From positions 1-64,000 of the forward strand of contig JAUCBJ010001811.1 of the NCBI GenBank assembly GCA_032718475.1: DNA of 64,000 bases. Direction: 5' to 3'. The DNA comes from Nemertoderma westbladi (lineage: Eukaryota; Xenacoelomorpha; Nemertodermatida; Nemertodermatidae). Positions 1 to 11,405 of the stretch are shown here, piece after piece. Position numbers and translations under genes: made by a program. A model generated the notes under the pieces. The model did not search any database and was not told the origin of the DNA. It saw only the letters and a list, made by a program, of their open reading frames with translations. Every line of letters starts with the position of its first letter. Positions within the stretch are counted from its first letter, which is position 1.

Positions 1-19
1 TGAAATCCAGAATCTCTAA

Positions 20-285
20 GAAGATATCGCACTTAGACAACCCCATTTTCTGCGAGAGTTTTTGGATGAACGTATCCAGCTACGAGCGGAGGAAAATCAG
101 CTCGAGGAGAAGCATATCGAAACGGCGGATACCCCGACCACAATCCTACACCTTCTGATGCAATCATATTGCACCCTTCACCCAGGAGTTATGGCCCTCC
201 TAGTAAAGTGGCTCCCCCCAAAGAGAAAAAGACTCTTGCTAGCCTCAAAAAACTGCGTAAACGCCGTCTGCGTAAGAAAGACTAA
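20..285 (+). pseudogene. Degenerate 3' end of an unidentified ORF with a Lys/Arg-rich tail
   Basis: One frame reads through a charged, helix-like stretch (FLDERIQLRAEENQLEEKHIE, about positions 56-120). The +1 neighbouring frame then carries a Pro-rich piece and a very basic tail (ASLKKLRKRRLRKKD) ending at the TAA at 283-285. The two look like halves of one protein separated by a 1-nt indel near 125-145. A basic C-terminus close to an LTR-like sequence would fit the end of a retroelement gag or ORF1, but I recognise no domain. A longer frame continues to 415 without the basic tail and looks non-coding. Function unknown. Confidence 0.35.
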
Positions 286-639
286 CTGTTTAGAGTATCT
301 TTATGTTTTAGAAACTGTGATTTTTATATTTTATAGACTGAAAATCCCATTTTCTGGGAGCGGTGTAAAAGCTTTTACTGAATTGTCCGGTTATTTTTCC
401 TTATTTTTCCCGTAAAGTACTCTGTAGTTGGTTTACCAGGCATAAAAAGGCCGTGTCCTTGCTGTACTGGTGTTTTAGCGGACATAAGAGCTATTTCTTC
501 TGTATTTGTACTTTAGAGGACATAATCCGTAATTCCGTGACGTAAAAGCTCGATACTCTTGAAAACAGTGTCGCTACCATGACGACAGCTAGCAGCTGAT
601 ATTGCCACGTCGACGTTTCTTTGTTTCTCTGTTCTCTCG

Positions 640-720
640 TTGTTCAGGTTGACCAATCAGAGCGTTTGTTGTCTTTGTGTTGGAGGTATATACAGAAACT
701 CAGTAGTTCAGTGTTATGTT
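640..720 (+). promoter_or_regulatory. CCAAT/TATA promoter-like stretch, possibly inside an LTR
   Basis: A CCAATCAG box (652-659) is followed about 33 bp later by a TATA-like GGTATATACA (685-694) and about 20 bp further by an initiator-like TTCAGTG (707-713). This spacing is that of a pol II core promoter. It lies downstream of a degenerate basic-tailed ORF and within roughly 400-1000, which contains two related words (GCGGACATAAGAG and GAGGACATAATCC at about 478 and 514). An LTR is therefore plausible, but no second LTR or primer-binding site was found. Confidence 0.35.
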
Positions 721-1762
721 TCAGTCCTGAGCCTAAGAAAGAACGGCTTGGAAGTATTTTGGGCTTTACTGTTTTTAGTCTTACACTAGTAGGTTTAATT
801 ATAAAGGGCATATATCCTTTAACGGACATACTGACTGATGATCATACCTAACGACTACCTGACTCATGGAATCACTGCTGACTGATCATACATACTGACT
901 GCTGAAACATTGCAAACTCATAACAATCAGTGTTTTCATTGTTGTTTTATACTGCTATTTACTGTCAGTTCTTCATAACATGGTTGATGAATTATTATAT
1001 TTGGAATAACGATAAATAACCCCGAAACCCAATATTCTTGATATACCGAAGGTAAGAGAGAAGGGTTACAGATAAACGATTGTGACTTATGTTAAAGTGG
1101 TTTGAAGTGAATCTAATGTTATTTGATAGACCCTACATGAGTCAGTCTGTGTTCCTTTTATATGTGACTAAAATCAGTGAAGATTGGCAAATTAGTGTGC
1201 AGTATTGTGCAGCATTGTGTATGAGTGAGTCTGTTAAAGAAGCAATTCCTAAAGAATGCGCCATATATGTGAATTATAATTAAGCCATATCGTTGTGAGT
1301 AGTTTAAGTCATAACTCTGTTTATATAGATAAAGCGCCACGTCCTAAAGGAACTGTTAATATTCCCGAAGGTAAATAATATTGTCAGAGATTATATAATA
1401 CTGTCAGTCGAATAATACATTAGGCTTACATAGCAACAAAATTAAACCGTCGAACCCAATCTCCCGGGAATATCCAGCGGGTGAATGGTCGCGCACGGAT
1501 TGGTTTCGACTAGTGTAGTGAATCAAATACTTGTCATAGACTAAAAACCGATTTAATATCTAGCAGACATCTTAATTTGGTGGGTTAAACTGCCAAAGGT
1601 CTGAAAGCGCGAACAGCTACATTTTGTTCTTATAATTTCTTTCGATTTGTTTCGTTATGCCATCAGCGCTTCTCCACCATAGACGCTCAAAGCAGTCATT
1701 ACTATAAATAAAAAGTGTATTCTTATGTACACATATATATTATACTAAAAAAACAAAACGAT

Positions 1763-2979
1763 ATGCAGAAATATAAGGATACAGTAACTGTGCTGTTTGC
1801 CAGTTCACAATGTCGCGTCATTCCTTAATCAAGTTGGGTCCATGTGGGCACATTTACCATCAGAAGTGCATTACACCAATCCTTTCCGAAGGCGACCCTA
1901 AGTGCTCATTATGTCGGGAATCCATTTTGGAATCTCAAATTATTCAACGGACAACTTACAAAACAAATAGCCAACAAGATCGGCAACGTATAGTTGAGTG
2001 CGCTAATCGCGGCGACGACTGGGCTTCCCTCGCTAACACCTTAGATGTCACTTACAAAACGGCATACACATGGGTCAGTACAGGGAAGGCCGATATGAAA
2101 ACCCGTGGTGGTGTGAAGCCCAGAAAGATAGCAGAGGAGACGATTGATGTGAACATTGGATGGGTTGAGGATGACTCCTCCATAACGTTGTTTGAAATCC
2201 AAGGAAGGCTGATGCAGCAATTCAATATAAGTGTCAGCCTCACAACAATTGCCAACTATTTGGAAGGTCGGGTTTATTCGCTAAAAAAGGCTCATCACAA
2301 ACCTGTGACAATGAACACGGTCATAAACAAGCAGAAAAGGGCGGATTACGTTTCAAAGCTTAACGAGTATATTAGAAACGGCAGGCAGGTTGCCTGGATC
2401 GACGAAACAAATTTCAACTTGTTCTGCCGCCGCACTCAAGGCCGATCAAAGGTTGAATCGAGGGCAGTCCAGACACTTCCCGCATCGCGTGGTAAGAATG
2501 TACACCTGTTGGCGGCAATTTCAGCCACAGGTGTACTAAAGTTCACAAGGAGAAGGGGAAGTTTTACGAAAGAAACGGCAAACGATTAGGTTTTAGAATT
2601 GTTTCAAGAGTGGGAAAACGCGGGAAATTGGCTGGAGGATTTACTGCTTGTCTCTGACAACGCCCCTTGCCATGCAGGATTAGAGACAGTATTTGAAGGC
2701 AGCCAAGCAAAGTTCATTAGATTGGGACCATACAGTCCAATGCTGAACCCAGTCGAGACCATCTGGTCGAAAGTGAAGAGTTATGTTAAAGTAAACATGG
2801 GTATTCCACCAACTCCTGGCCCCGGCACATTAGCCGAACAGCGACTGCAGTATTTGGAGGGAGTAGTGGGTTTTGCACAATCCACTATTGTTGGCAGTGA
2901 CTGCACAAGGGCTGCGCAACATACTACATCTTTCCACACCAGTATCATTAACTTAGAGGACGTGCACGTTGGTCGTTAA
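1763..2979 (+). pseudogene. IS630/Tc1-type DDE transposase with an N-terminal RING-H2 finger, broken
   Basis: A cut-and-paste DNA transposase of the IS630-Tc1-mariner group. Reading upstream of the ATG at 1810 in the same frame gives CAVC (1789-1800), then C-x-H-x2-H-x2-C (1843 onward) and CSLC, a complete C3H2C3 RING-H2 pattern with 14- and 11-residue loops. An ATG at 1763 is one nucleotide out of frame with it, so the N-terminus carries a small frameshift. Two helix-turn-helix-like segments follow (about residues 55-90 and 120-155 from 1810). The catalytic triad is D198 in WIDETNF, D in VSDNAPCH (about 2657) and E in NPVETIW (about 2756), with 32 residues between the last two. A TAG at 2587-2589 interrupts the frame, which continues in phase to 2979. 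No convincing terminal inverted repeats were found. The RING-transposase combination is unusual and is inferred from a single copy. Confidence 0.8.
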
Positions 2980-3089
2980 GCGCAGTAGCAGCTGTGATAC
3001 TGGATAGGATACAGTACAACCGTAGGCTACCGTAATAATCAAACCACTATCCCACATTTGCAGTTCTTAAGGTACCGGCAAGCCGACGT

Positions 3090-3640
3090 AACGGTTACGT
3101 ATCCCACGGCAGTGATTCCTAAACCGTATACTGTACAGTACATGTACATTTTACTTATTATATTTTTTGCCGCTACTTAACTTTTTGAGAGTCACTAATA
3201 TTGCTGGTTTTGTACACATTCAATCGTGCGAATGTTAAGGCACAGTTATGTATTCCAATGTGGTAATTCCCAAGCCTTATACTGTATCTTTAAATTATTT
3301 TTGCTGCTGCTCAAGTTTTTGTAAATCACTAAGATGTACTACACCTTCATTGTGTGCCGGTTCTGTACGTATTTTATAGTGAACATGTTTAGCCACGGTG
3401 ACGGATTCCATGTGTGGTAATTCTTAAACCTTATACTATATCTTTATCTCATTTTTGCTGGTGCTAACGTGTTTAAAAGATTATCAATTTGTACTGTACC
3501 GTCATTTATTGTGTGTTGCCATATTAACGCCATATTTAGTTTTGTTTTTAGTGGTACATATTGCGAATGTTTACATTGTTTACATGTTTACATTACTTGC
3601 ACTTCCTTATTTATATATTATTATTACATTCTGTCAATAA
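3090..3640. repeat. Diverged ~150-bp tandem repeat array downstream of the transposase
   Basis: Three to four degenerate units share anchors such as TGGTAATTC...CTTATACTGTATCTTTA and TTTTTGCTG-CTGCT. The anchor occurs at about 3111 (AGTGATTCC variant), 3261 and 3415, giving periods of 150 and 154 bp. A further partial unit reaches about 3640. The position right after the transposase suits subterminal repeats of that element, but the array may be independent. Confidence 0.6.
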
Positions 3641-3983
3641 AATTATTACTACTACAGTACTATATTTATACTGTACAGTATTAGTTAGTACGAATAATAA
3701 ATATTAAAATGGTAAAGGTAAATTTTAAATAGTTTTAATTTATTTATTGGACACTTACGTACAAACTTTCATACATACAAACTTTCTATTGCAGTTCTTC
3801 CACTTTTTATACTATACATTCTGGTATTGGTGTATTACAGTATTTAATTGCCGTTTTATTTATTTTAATAACAAATTATTCTTGTTAATGAATTTGAAAT
3901 ATCAGTTACGAACCAAGATTTTTCTTCTGCAGGCGGGGATAAAAAATTTGTAAATGAAATTAAAATATAATATAATCTTCCAA

Positions 3984-4060
3984 GGTTCCACCTTGGTGTT
4001 GCGGTTGCATTGAATTTACATCTCCCGTAGGTCGTGGGTTCGATCCTCACCCCTGCAAAC
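3984..4060 (+). repeat. tRNA-derived SINE head or tRNA pseudogene
   Basis: An A-box-like TGGTGTTGCGGTTGCAT is followed by a canonical B box GGTTCGATCC (4037-4046) inside a T-arm GTGGG-TTCGATC-CTCAC whose stem pairs. The 3' acceptor-like CCCTGCA has no good 5' partner at the expected distance and the anticodon arm does not fold well, so this is not a functional tRNA. The antisense strand gives the RIEPTTYG-type peptide often produced by antisense SINE heads. Related sequence recurs at about 10895-11000 and 43585-43690. Confidence 0.55.
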
Positions 4061-4099
4061 CATAGCAACATTAAAATAATGTTTATTAACATCTTTATT

Positions 4100-5470
4100 C
4101 ATATAATAAAATATTAAAATTCAAATGTTAAACTAATGCCAGTTTTAATATTTTTTTGGCAAAGCGCTCGGACCCTGTGCAATACAAGTGCACTTTCGGC
4201 AGTATTCGGTAACCAATATTAATCAGTGTTATTTTAACATTGGAATTCTAGTAGTTAGTGGATTTCCCACCCTTAACATTCTAATGTTATTCTAACATTA
4301 AGCTAATATTGGAATTATTTCATAGCATTCTCATAGCATTCCTGATTTAGTTTCTCACTATTTTCTCATTATTATTCTAACATTAGTACATCAATACTAA
4401 AACATTATGATTTTAATGTTATTAAATGCATGGTATCTTGTAATAGGCCTACATTGAGTTTCCATATAAACAATGTTATTTCTATAAATGCAAAAACTTA
4501 TTACACCTGAACAAAATGGATGCGGTTTGTTTTATAATATTACAGAATAACAATGGGTAAAAACGCTATTAATTAATATTATAATCATAATGTGAATAAT
4601 AATGTTAGTATGTGTACACCCGTTGAAAATATGGAAATGAAACCCACCAACCCAAGACGCAATGCTTTTATCTTATTATCTTATAGCAAATATAACTAAC
4701 AACAGTAATTTACAATAATGTCTGGTTAATCCCCAATGTAGTGCTAATCTCGTACTCGTAGGTATAAAAACACAGAACGTTTCCGATACATAATAGGACA
4801 ATCTATTACAATTTTATTATTAATTGAAAAGATATTGCAAGAAACAAACAATTAAAATTTGATATAAATATAAATAAAGGTTGACCTATTTTATGCACAT
4901 GTATTGGCCCTACGGTATAAAGTTCTTATAAGTCCAATCAAAAGTCTCCATTCCAGTCTCGATTTCGTTTTCTATCTTTTCGATTGCGATACACTCCTCG
5001 GCTCCTCCAACTTTTCTAGCACTGTAAAGTAATTAAGATTACATTAATTAAGATTTCATTGATTACATTATTAAGATTACCGTAATATTAAGTTGACAGC
5101 GAAACGGTATTCCGTCATATAAGTTAAGAAAATTATGTTATAAATCCTCAAACCTAAACCAACCCACCCACATGCATAATATTTAACACACAAATCCTCA
5201 CCACTATTATTTATCTAATACAAAACTAATCTTTCTTTATATACCCATAATCGCACCATTGCATTAAATTATAATATTTAATTAAATTTTGAGGTCTATG
5301 CATTATAATATAATTATACTTACATGTGCTTAGATCCACCAGCGCGCCACGCAACTTGAACAAAATAGTTTGTAATCACTTTCTCTATCTTCGCGTCAAC
5401 ACCATAGGCCTAGTGTTCAGTGAGAAAGCTAGAATAAATTTAATTGAAAATTAATTTAAATTTGTATCTC
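4100..5470. other. AT-rich intergenic DNA, no gene seen
   Basis: No plausible coding region. Recurrent TTCTAACATT / AATGTTA words occur between about 4205 and 4425, and similar words recur at 7610-7960, suggesting old decayed repeats. The rest is simple AT-rich sequence. Confidence 0.5.
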
Positions 5471-5479
5471 TAACTGAGC

Positions 5480-5815
5480 CTCGTGCTGCGCGAAGGCCCC
5501 ACGGACGTGTTTTGTTAGGTTATTATGTTACGAGCTTCAAACTATAGCAGTTCTTCCTAGGGTACAGAATAAAGTTATTTACTTTACTTTCTTTACATAA
5601 AATGAAACACAATAATATTATGTTCAAATTATCCTACTGCGTGAATGTGGGGGCGAGCCATTTAAGTAAGTGTTCTCTAGATCTGTAGGTCCGTGTTTTG
5701 AAATGTGAATAACTCGGCTAATTCTCGATGAAATCTAATCAAACTTAGTACACATGTTGTTTGGTAAAAGTTTATAAATTTTCCAATTAGAATTTGCGTG
5801 GGGCCTTCAGGATGA
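5480..5815. mobile_element. MITE-like dispersed repeat with GAAGGCCCCAC termini
   Basis: The left end contains CGTGCTGCGCGAAGGCCCCAC (5482-5503). The right end contains GTGGGGCCTTC (about 5799-5809), the inverted form of its inner part. The internal 5645-5815 part (AATAACTCGGCTAAT, TACACATGTTGTTTGG) has a relative at 13770-13975, which also ends in a GTGGCCTTCG word. A lone copy of the left terminus sits at 6317-6339. This pattern fits a small non-autonomous DNA transposon family, though no target-site duplication was verified. Confidence 0.45.
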
Positions 5816-6339
5816 GCTAATGAAGAGACTAGCATTATGTTGACTATACTTGCAAGCTTTAGTACAGAATATTGGACGATATGTCAATTTGATAGCACCG
5901 GTGGTGGAATGTCTTATGCTAGTTATTTGGTGATCAGATGTACAGGACGAGTGCAACGAGGGTTGTAATGAAGACGAGAGTTTTAAAAATAACTCGTAAA
6001 CAACCTGGTTTAGCATATTAGACGGTTGACACTTTATCCAATATTGCCAAAGGAATGTTTTAAGGCATATATTTGGTGACCAGGTTGTATAGGACGAACG
6101 CAACAAGTTTTGTAGTGGATACAAGTATCCATCTTCTATAAATCGTGTTAAGGCAGGTTAAATACTCAAGTCAAGTTAAATAGTTAAAAAGCGTGTAAGG
6201 CTAAACTGAAATGGACCTCTGATTTTTACAACCAGTTTATGCATCACTGATTGATATCTTGGAAATGACGGTTTCCGTTTATCTAATAGAGATTAGTAAC
6301 TTTCTTATAGACTTTCGTGCTGCGCGAAGGCCCCACAAT

Positions 6340-7980
6340 GTGTCAATAAATGTTAGAAATAAATAAATAAATGTCATATGCCAACTTGCATTAGCGTCAA
6401 TGTACTGTATGTGTACCGGCGTAGCCTATATGTACTGTAACAATTCCATATCAGTATGTAACAAATAATATGAAAAATTGTCTAACCTTTAATACATCTT
6501 AGAACGATTAATTTTCCCGATGGCATGTCTAGCGGTTTTTGCATATTTCTCGGCGAATGTGTTTCCATCCATCGTGCACAGAGGTCAAAACTTGCAGCCG
6601 ATAGTGATTGTGAGAAGTTGGAGAATTCGTCAATCTACAAAGATTAGAAAAAACTCCTCGCTTACTAACATTTTAGCTTACTAACATTTTAATGCTAAAA
6701 TATATAAACACATTAATAAAAATTATTAATTACTGATCTAGAACAAATAATAAGAAATCAAAAGAATACGTTTCGAGAACGTATCGAGCAAAGCAAACAG
6801 TCGGCTGAAGCCGGAAGCGATCCGAAGGCTCTTCTTTCGATAGCTACTACCCGAAGGTAGTAATCTTCAACAATTCCTGATTCTGTTTTACACAATTTGT
6901 TAAATAATTTAATGTCAAATTCGACTTCCCATATAGGATAAAAGGATAAAGATGCCATTATCATTCTCACCTTATACTTTGCCAGTGCATTATTCTCCTT
7001 TAGGGCCTTTTCCCATTTGGCTAAATCCTCAGGGGAAGACTACTGGCTGGTCGGGGAACAGGAACTCTGACTGAAGAGTCTCTCCTTGAATCCATTCCAT
7101 TATTTTTAAAGTTCCTTGGACACTCTTCAACTCCTCCTTCCTCCTTTATTTCCACCAAGGAGTGAACAATGTTATGTAGAGGGGGCATGACAGGCAAAAC
7201 ACCCACCCCGCCCCCCTCTCGAAGTTTGTTTATTGTGCAAAAATTGTTTTTAACAATATTTAGATATTTACTGTACTGTAACTAAAACGCAAGCAGCCTT
7301 TCGGATCTCGTGCATGGTCTCTGTGGCACATGCCTTATTGGTCTCATTGACAACCGCACATTAGGACTGATATATCTGTAGGGGTGTAGGCCTACTGTAG
7401 GTATGGCTGTATGGAACCGTACTGAAAAACATCCATGTACTGTAAGTTACGGTCCAGGAAAACCAAAACATGAACACATTTGGTTCATGTGGATGCACTG
7501 AGTAGGTGTGTTAAACAATCTGCACTGGCAAGGAAGGACTGGACAATAACGATAATGAAAACAATGGGGATTCACGTACAAAGTTCTGTACCAGAGCAGG
7601 GCCTAATAAAGATGACATTAGGATAACATTAGAATAATATTGTCATTCAAAGCAGTTGAAGTATGACCCGCCAACAGTCGAAAAACAACGTTAGAATAAC
7701 CTTTTCGCATCATTGTTATAACAATGCTATGATTCATCCCCAATGTAAATTCCTTTCCAAAGAAAATATTCTGATTTGAACATTTCGATAACATTGGAAA
7801 TACATTATAATATCAATAGTATGGAATATAGTATTAGAATATCATTCAAAATATGTTGCGATTATATGTGTTAAATAATAAACATTGCTGTTCGAATGTA
7901 TTCTGAATGTCATTTCACTATCTGAATTTTAATATTAGTATTTAAATATTATTTTAGATTATTTCAATATTAAAATGTAA
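6340..7980. other. AT-rich intergenic DNA, no supported gene
   Basis: Short open frames here lack motifs. A small perfect stem CTACTACC-CGAA-GGTAGTA lies near 6845-6862. The 7020-7210 part is locally GC-richer but shows no recognisable protein. Words such as AACATTAGAATAA are shared with 4205-4425. Confidence 0.4.
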
Positions 7981-8094
7981 AATTTTGGGTTTTTCTCAAA
8001 TAATTTGTCTCATTGCACTATTGCACAACTTTTTAGCAGCATTAAATTTCAAATACAAAATTAATCCTCGGATACTTCTGGTTTGCAGGGATGG

Positions 8095-8265
8095 GACAGT
8101 GCAGTTTTCGTTTCGGCACGAATGCTTTAAAGGGACCAGCCAGGGCGCATATCTGCCTTCCATCCTTAAATGGTATAGCTAAATGAGTACTGGAGTTTCC
8201 TCTGGATAGTATAGTTCTGGGGGGACCGCACTGGAAATAAGTCGTCAGACTTTGTGGTAATCCCT
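8095..8265 (+). repeat. SINE-core-like repeat
   Basis: This stretch shares the ordered words GTTTTCGTTT-GGCAC-AATGCTTTAAAGGGAC, CAGGGCGCATAT, TAAATGAGTAC, AGTATAGTTCTG-GGGG and ACTGGAAAT-AGTCGT with 43635-43790 and, inverted, with 10770-10950. The spacing differs, so this is an older, diverged copy of the core carried in the 1.19-kb inverted units. No poly-A tail was identified. Confidence 0.5.
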
Positions 8266-8299
8266 GGCCTAGCGGCCGAAGAAAATTTACTTTACTTTA

Positions 8300-8866
8300 C
8301 TTTTAAAGGCCACGAATGCCGAAAGTTCGTGATGTGAAAGCCACGTTAATGTTATCGGAAATGTCCACCCGTGAGTGATTTATGTATAAAATTTTTAGGT
8401 GGTTGCACACTAAAAAATTTGAAATTACTGAATTGTTCATAAAACATCTGATCTGACGCAAAATTTGACGTAGATTCCAAAAATCAAGCAATCAAAAGTT
8501 ATGTCCATTTTTCTGTGAAATTTTTCAAATTATGGTCCAAGTTTTGAAATAGTTTTTTTCTCTTTTTTCATTTTCAAAATTTACCCCTTTAAAACATAAT
8601 TTAATGTAAATACCAAAAACGATAGCAAATTACCTAAATCAAATCCTTTCAAAACTTGTATGCATTAATCTGGGCACGTTCGCCAAACACGGCTAAGGAC
8701 GTTTGGGGCGATTTGGGATCATCGCATTTATTCGCATCCGCCTTTACTAAGGTACACATACAGTATATCAAAAACTATAAAAATATATTACATGAAATTT
8801 TCACACACAATGTAGCACATGTTGGGGTAAGTACTTACCAAATGTTTCATCTCATATGCAAATTTG
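8300..8866. other. AT-rich spacer, no gene seen
   Basis: Only short motif-free open frames and homopolymer-rich sequence are present. Confidence 0.4.
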
Positions 8867-8920
8867 GTAATAGACATTTCATTTAAAAAAAATCTTTTTT
8901 TTATTTGAAATGTCTATTAC
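8867..8920. repeat. Near-perfect 26-bp hairpin
   Basis: GTAATAGACATTTCATTTAA... is followed after about 3 nt by its reverse complement ending ...GAAATGTCTATTAC, with two mismatches. It lies in AT-rich DNA and could be a MITE core or a small foldback. Confidence 0.7.
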
Positions 8921-9261
8921 TCGACTGATTTTGCAAAACCTATCCGGCCCGGGCTATTTTACAACATCATTGGTAAAAGTGTTTTGTTTGGAAAGATAAT
9001 TAAAAAATCCACATGGGCCAGTTATTAATTGGTTATAAATTCCACTAAGAACCAACAAACAACGTGATTTATAAATATTAATAGGCGTTTATGATTAGGG
9101 AAACGCATTGCACTAACATTCCTTTAGAATTAACAGATTGCCAAGTAACTACCAATTCTATTATCATTAACACAAATAAAATAGCAGAAAGCTTCTGGAA
9201 CATTTGGTTTCCAAGAGATACCAAGAGATAGGTACTGTTAAAGACATGATTCCTATATAAG

Positions 9262-9585
9262 TTTCTGAATTACATATTACGGTTTCTGAATTACATATTA
9301 CACTTTCTGAATTACATATTACAGTTCTGAATTACATATTACGCTTTCTGATTTACATATTACAGTTCTGAATTACATATTACACTTTCTGAATTACATA
9401 TTACGCTTTCTGAATTACATATTACGCTTTCTGAATTACATATTACAGTTCTGGATTACATAAAACGCTTTCTGATTTACATATTACGGTTCTGAATTAC
9501 ATATTACGCTTTCTGAATTACATATTACAGTTCTGAATTACATATTACGGTTCTGAATTACATATTACGCTTTCTGAATTACATC
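9262..9585. repeat. ~20-bp tandem repeat (TTCTGAATTACATATTACRS)n
   Basis: About 16 head-to-tail copies of a 19-21-bp unit built on TTCTGAATTACATATTAC, followed by G(C/T)T, GGT or AG variants. There is a length polymorphism of one or two bases between units. No coding potential. Confidence 0.9.
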
Positions 9586-9699
9586 TTGAAAAGGTGTAGT
9601 AATTGTTATTAGATAGTCAGCGTAGCCAGTAATTATTTACTAGCTGTTTTTATTTATTCGGTTTGTATAAACGATCAATATAATATTTAATTTTTTTTT

Positions 9700-9953
9700 A
9701 ATGTTCCAGTAAAACAAAGTGTTCTAGAACCTTAATTGATAACGAACTTGTTCTAGGAGATTAAAAAGTAGCGACAACTAGTTAGTTTAAATAATTTATG
9801 TTTTTTTAAATAAAATGTTCTAGAACAAAGATAAATATGTTCTAGAACATGAATATTGAACATCCAGTATTTGTGCTACATACCGTAGTTAGTATAAGGT
9901 TTGGTATTTAATAAATATACGGAAGAAAACCTTTTCAAACTAAAATTTATTTA
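9700..9953. other. AT-rich spacer with palindromic TTCTAGAA sites
   Basis: Three exact TTCTAGAA octamers occur at 9722, 9818 and 9840, the start of a cluster extending to 13.4 kb. No gene is visible. Confidence 0.4.
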
Positions 9954-11141
9954 GTTTATTGTTAATTTTCGCATATTGCTACGGAAACTAGCTAAAATTA
10001 TAATCGTATAATTTTAAATAAATGTTCTATAATTGTTGTATTATACCATTTTTTCCTAAAATTATACTCTTTTCTTAGAAATTGCTCTGTTACGGGATTC
10101 TAGAAATTATATGTTGGAGTATATTCATATAATTGTATGTATTATCCTATGGTTCAGCAATATACCAAACTTGCTACGGTTTATTTCAATAATATACTAT
10201 AGCTAAATATTTCACATTAAGCAAAATGACCATCTCAATAAGATTGACAGATTGGCACTATAAATTCTACTCCAGTATTCGTAAGAATGATAACTCTTAT
10301 TACAAACTGACCTCAACAAAAGCCTTGCGAGCATCATTAAATTAGATAGAAACGGCATAAAAAAACTTAGATCTTTTCGTTGTTTGCCATCTTATTAATT
10401 TAATTTTACTGGGGGGGGGGGGGGGGGGGGGGGGTACTATAGTGTAACAAGTGTCACTATTACTCTGCCTTTGTACTGTATAGCTGTTTTATAGCTGTTT
10501 TGGCTGTTGATTTATGTTCTGGAACATATTTCCGACTCGGTACATGTTTAATTTTTATGGTAGCTATTGTTTTCAATGGTAGTTAGTTTATTCATAAAAA
10601 TGGTACAGTAGCTAGTGTTTTTAAAAATACCAACATATCGTATTATTATTATGAATATCCATAGTAAATTAGGTTTATCTTTATTTATTTATCAGTGAAA
10701 AGAGTCTAGTATTGAAGAAAATAAAATAACGTGATTTCTGCAACAATTTATTAAATAGATAATGAAAAAAATCGACAGTAGTTGCACAGATTCGGTCGTC
10801 CTTACGACTCATTTCCAGTATAGACCCCACAGAAATATACTCCTTACAGGCAATGAGATAACTGGTACTCATTTAACGACCATTTAATTAACAAAGCAAA
10901 TATGCGCCCTGGTTTGGTTAGTCCCTTTAAAGCATTTGTGCCAAAACGAAAACTATCCTGGCCCGCCTGCAGGGGTAGAACCCCACGACCTCTGGAGCGA
11001 TATTAATTCAAGGAAATGGATTTAAATGCTACGCAAGGCTTGGAAAAATTGATTATGCGTGTTTGTATTAGAACACGATCCTTAAAAATACAAAGTAAGC
11101 TGTCATGTTGTTCGTTCAATCTGCTCAAATTAACAATAAAC
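9954..11141 (+). mobile_element. 1.19-kb terminal-inverted-repeat unit, copy 1
   Basis: The left end GTTTATTGTTAATTTTCGCA (9954) is the inverted form of the right end ending ...TTAACAATAAAC (11141), giving imperfect ~25-bp termini. Essentially the whole sequence recurs in reverse complement at 43446-44641, including a homopolymer (G run 10411-10434 here, C run there). It carries an antisense tRNA/SINE-like patch (10895-11000, degenerate B box GGTTCTACC on the minus strand). No transposase is encoded, so it would be non-autonomous. Target-site duplications are not evident. Confidence 0.65.
10411..10434. repeat. poly-G tract
   Basis: A run of about 24 G in otherwise AT-rich DNA, matched by a C run at 44157-44180 in the inverted copy. 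Its length may not be reliable because homopolymers are prone to sequencing error. Confidence 0.9.
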
Positions 11142-11351
11142 ATACAATATTGCAATGTTCTAGAGTTAATATACGGAAATAATAACCTGAAGCGAATAAA
11201 ACTGAATAATCACTGATGCCGTTCCAGAAGCAAATTAACCTGTATAATTACCGAGGCCGCAGGCCGAGGTTATTATATTAGGTTAATTTGCTGAAGGATA
11301 AGGCAGAAGTGATTATTCAGTTTTATTCGCTTCAGGTTATTATTTCCGTAT
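11142..11351. repeat. ~200-bp palindrome (foldback/MITE), copy 1
   Basis: Arms of about 85-90 bp (GGAAATAATAACCTGAAGCG ... and its reverse complement ending TTATTTCCGTAT) flank a GC-rich near-palindromic centre CCGAGGCCGCAGGCCGAGG (about 11251-11269). The outer left sequence CATACAATATTGCAATGTTC is present, but its counterpart on the right is lost here, while both are present in the 43233-43445 copy. The palindrome directly abuts the 1.19-kb unit in both places. Confidence 0.75.
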
Positions 11352-11405
11352 GCTATTCCTATGTATGTTTATTTTGCAGGAATAACAAACCGACATAAAA
11401 AGGTT

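Noticed and set aside
621-851. 76-codon frame at 621-851 as a gene
   Set aside because: Short, no domain, overlaps the promoter-like CCAAT/TATA stretch and an antisense frame of similar length.
3984-4060. Functional tRNA gene
   Set aside because: The B box and T stem are good, but the acceptor and anticodon stems do not pair properly; better explained as a SINE head or pseudogene.
10411-10434. G-quadruplex or regulatory role for the poly-G tract
   Set aside because: A matching C run in the inverted copy shows it travels with the repeat. Homopolymer length is also unreliable, so no function is claimed.
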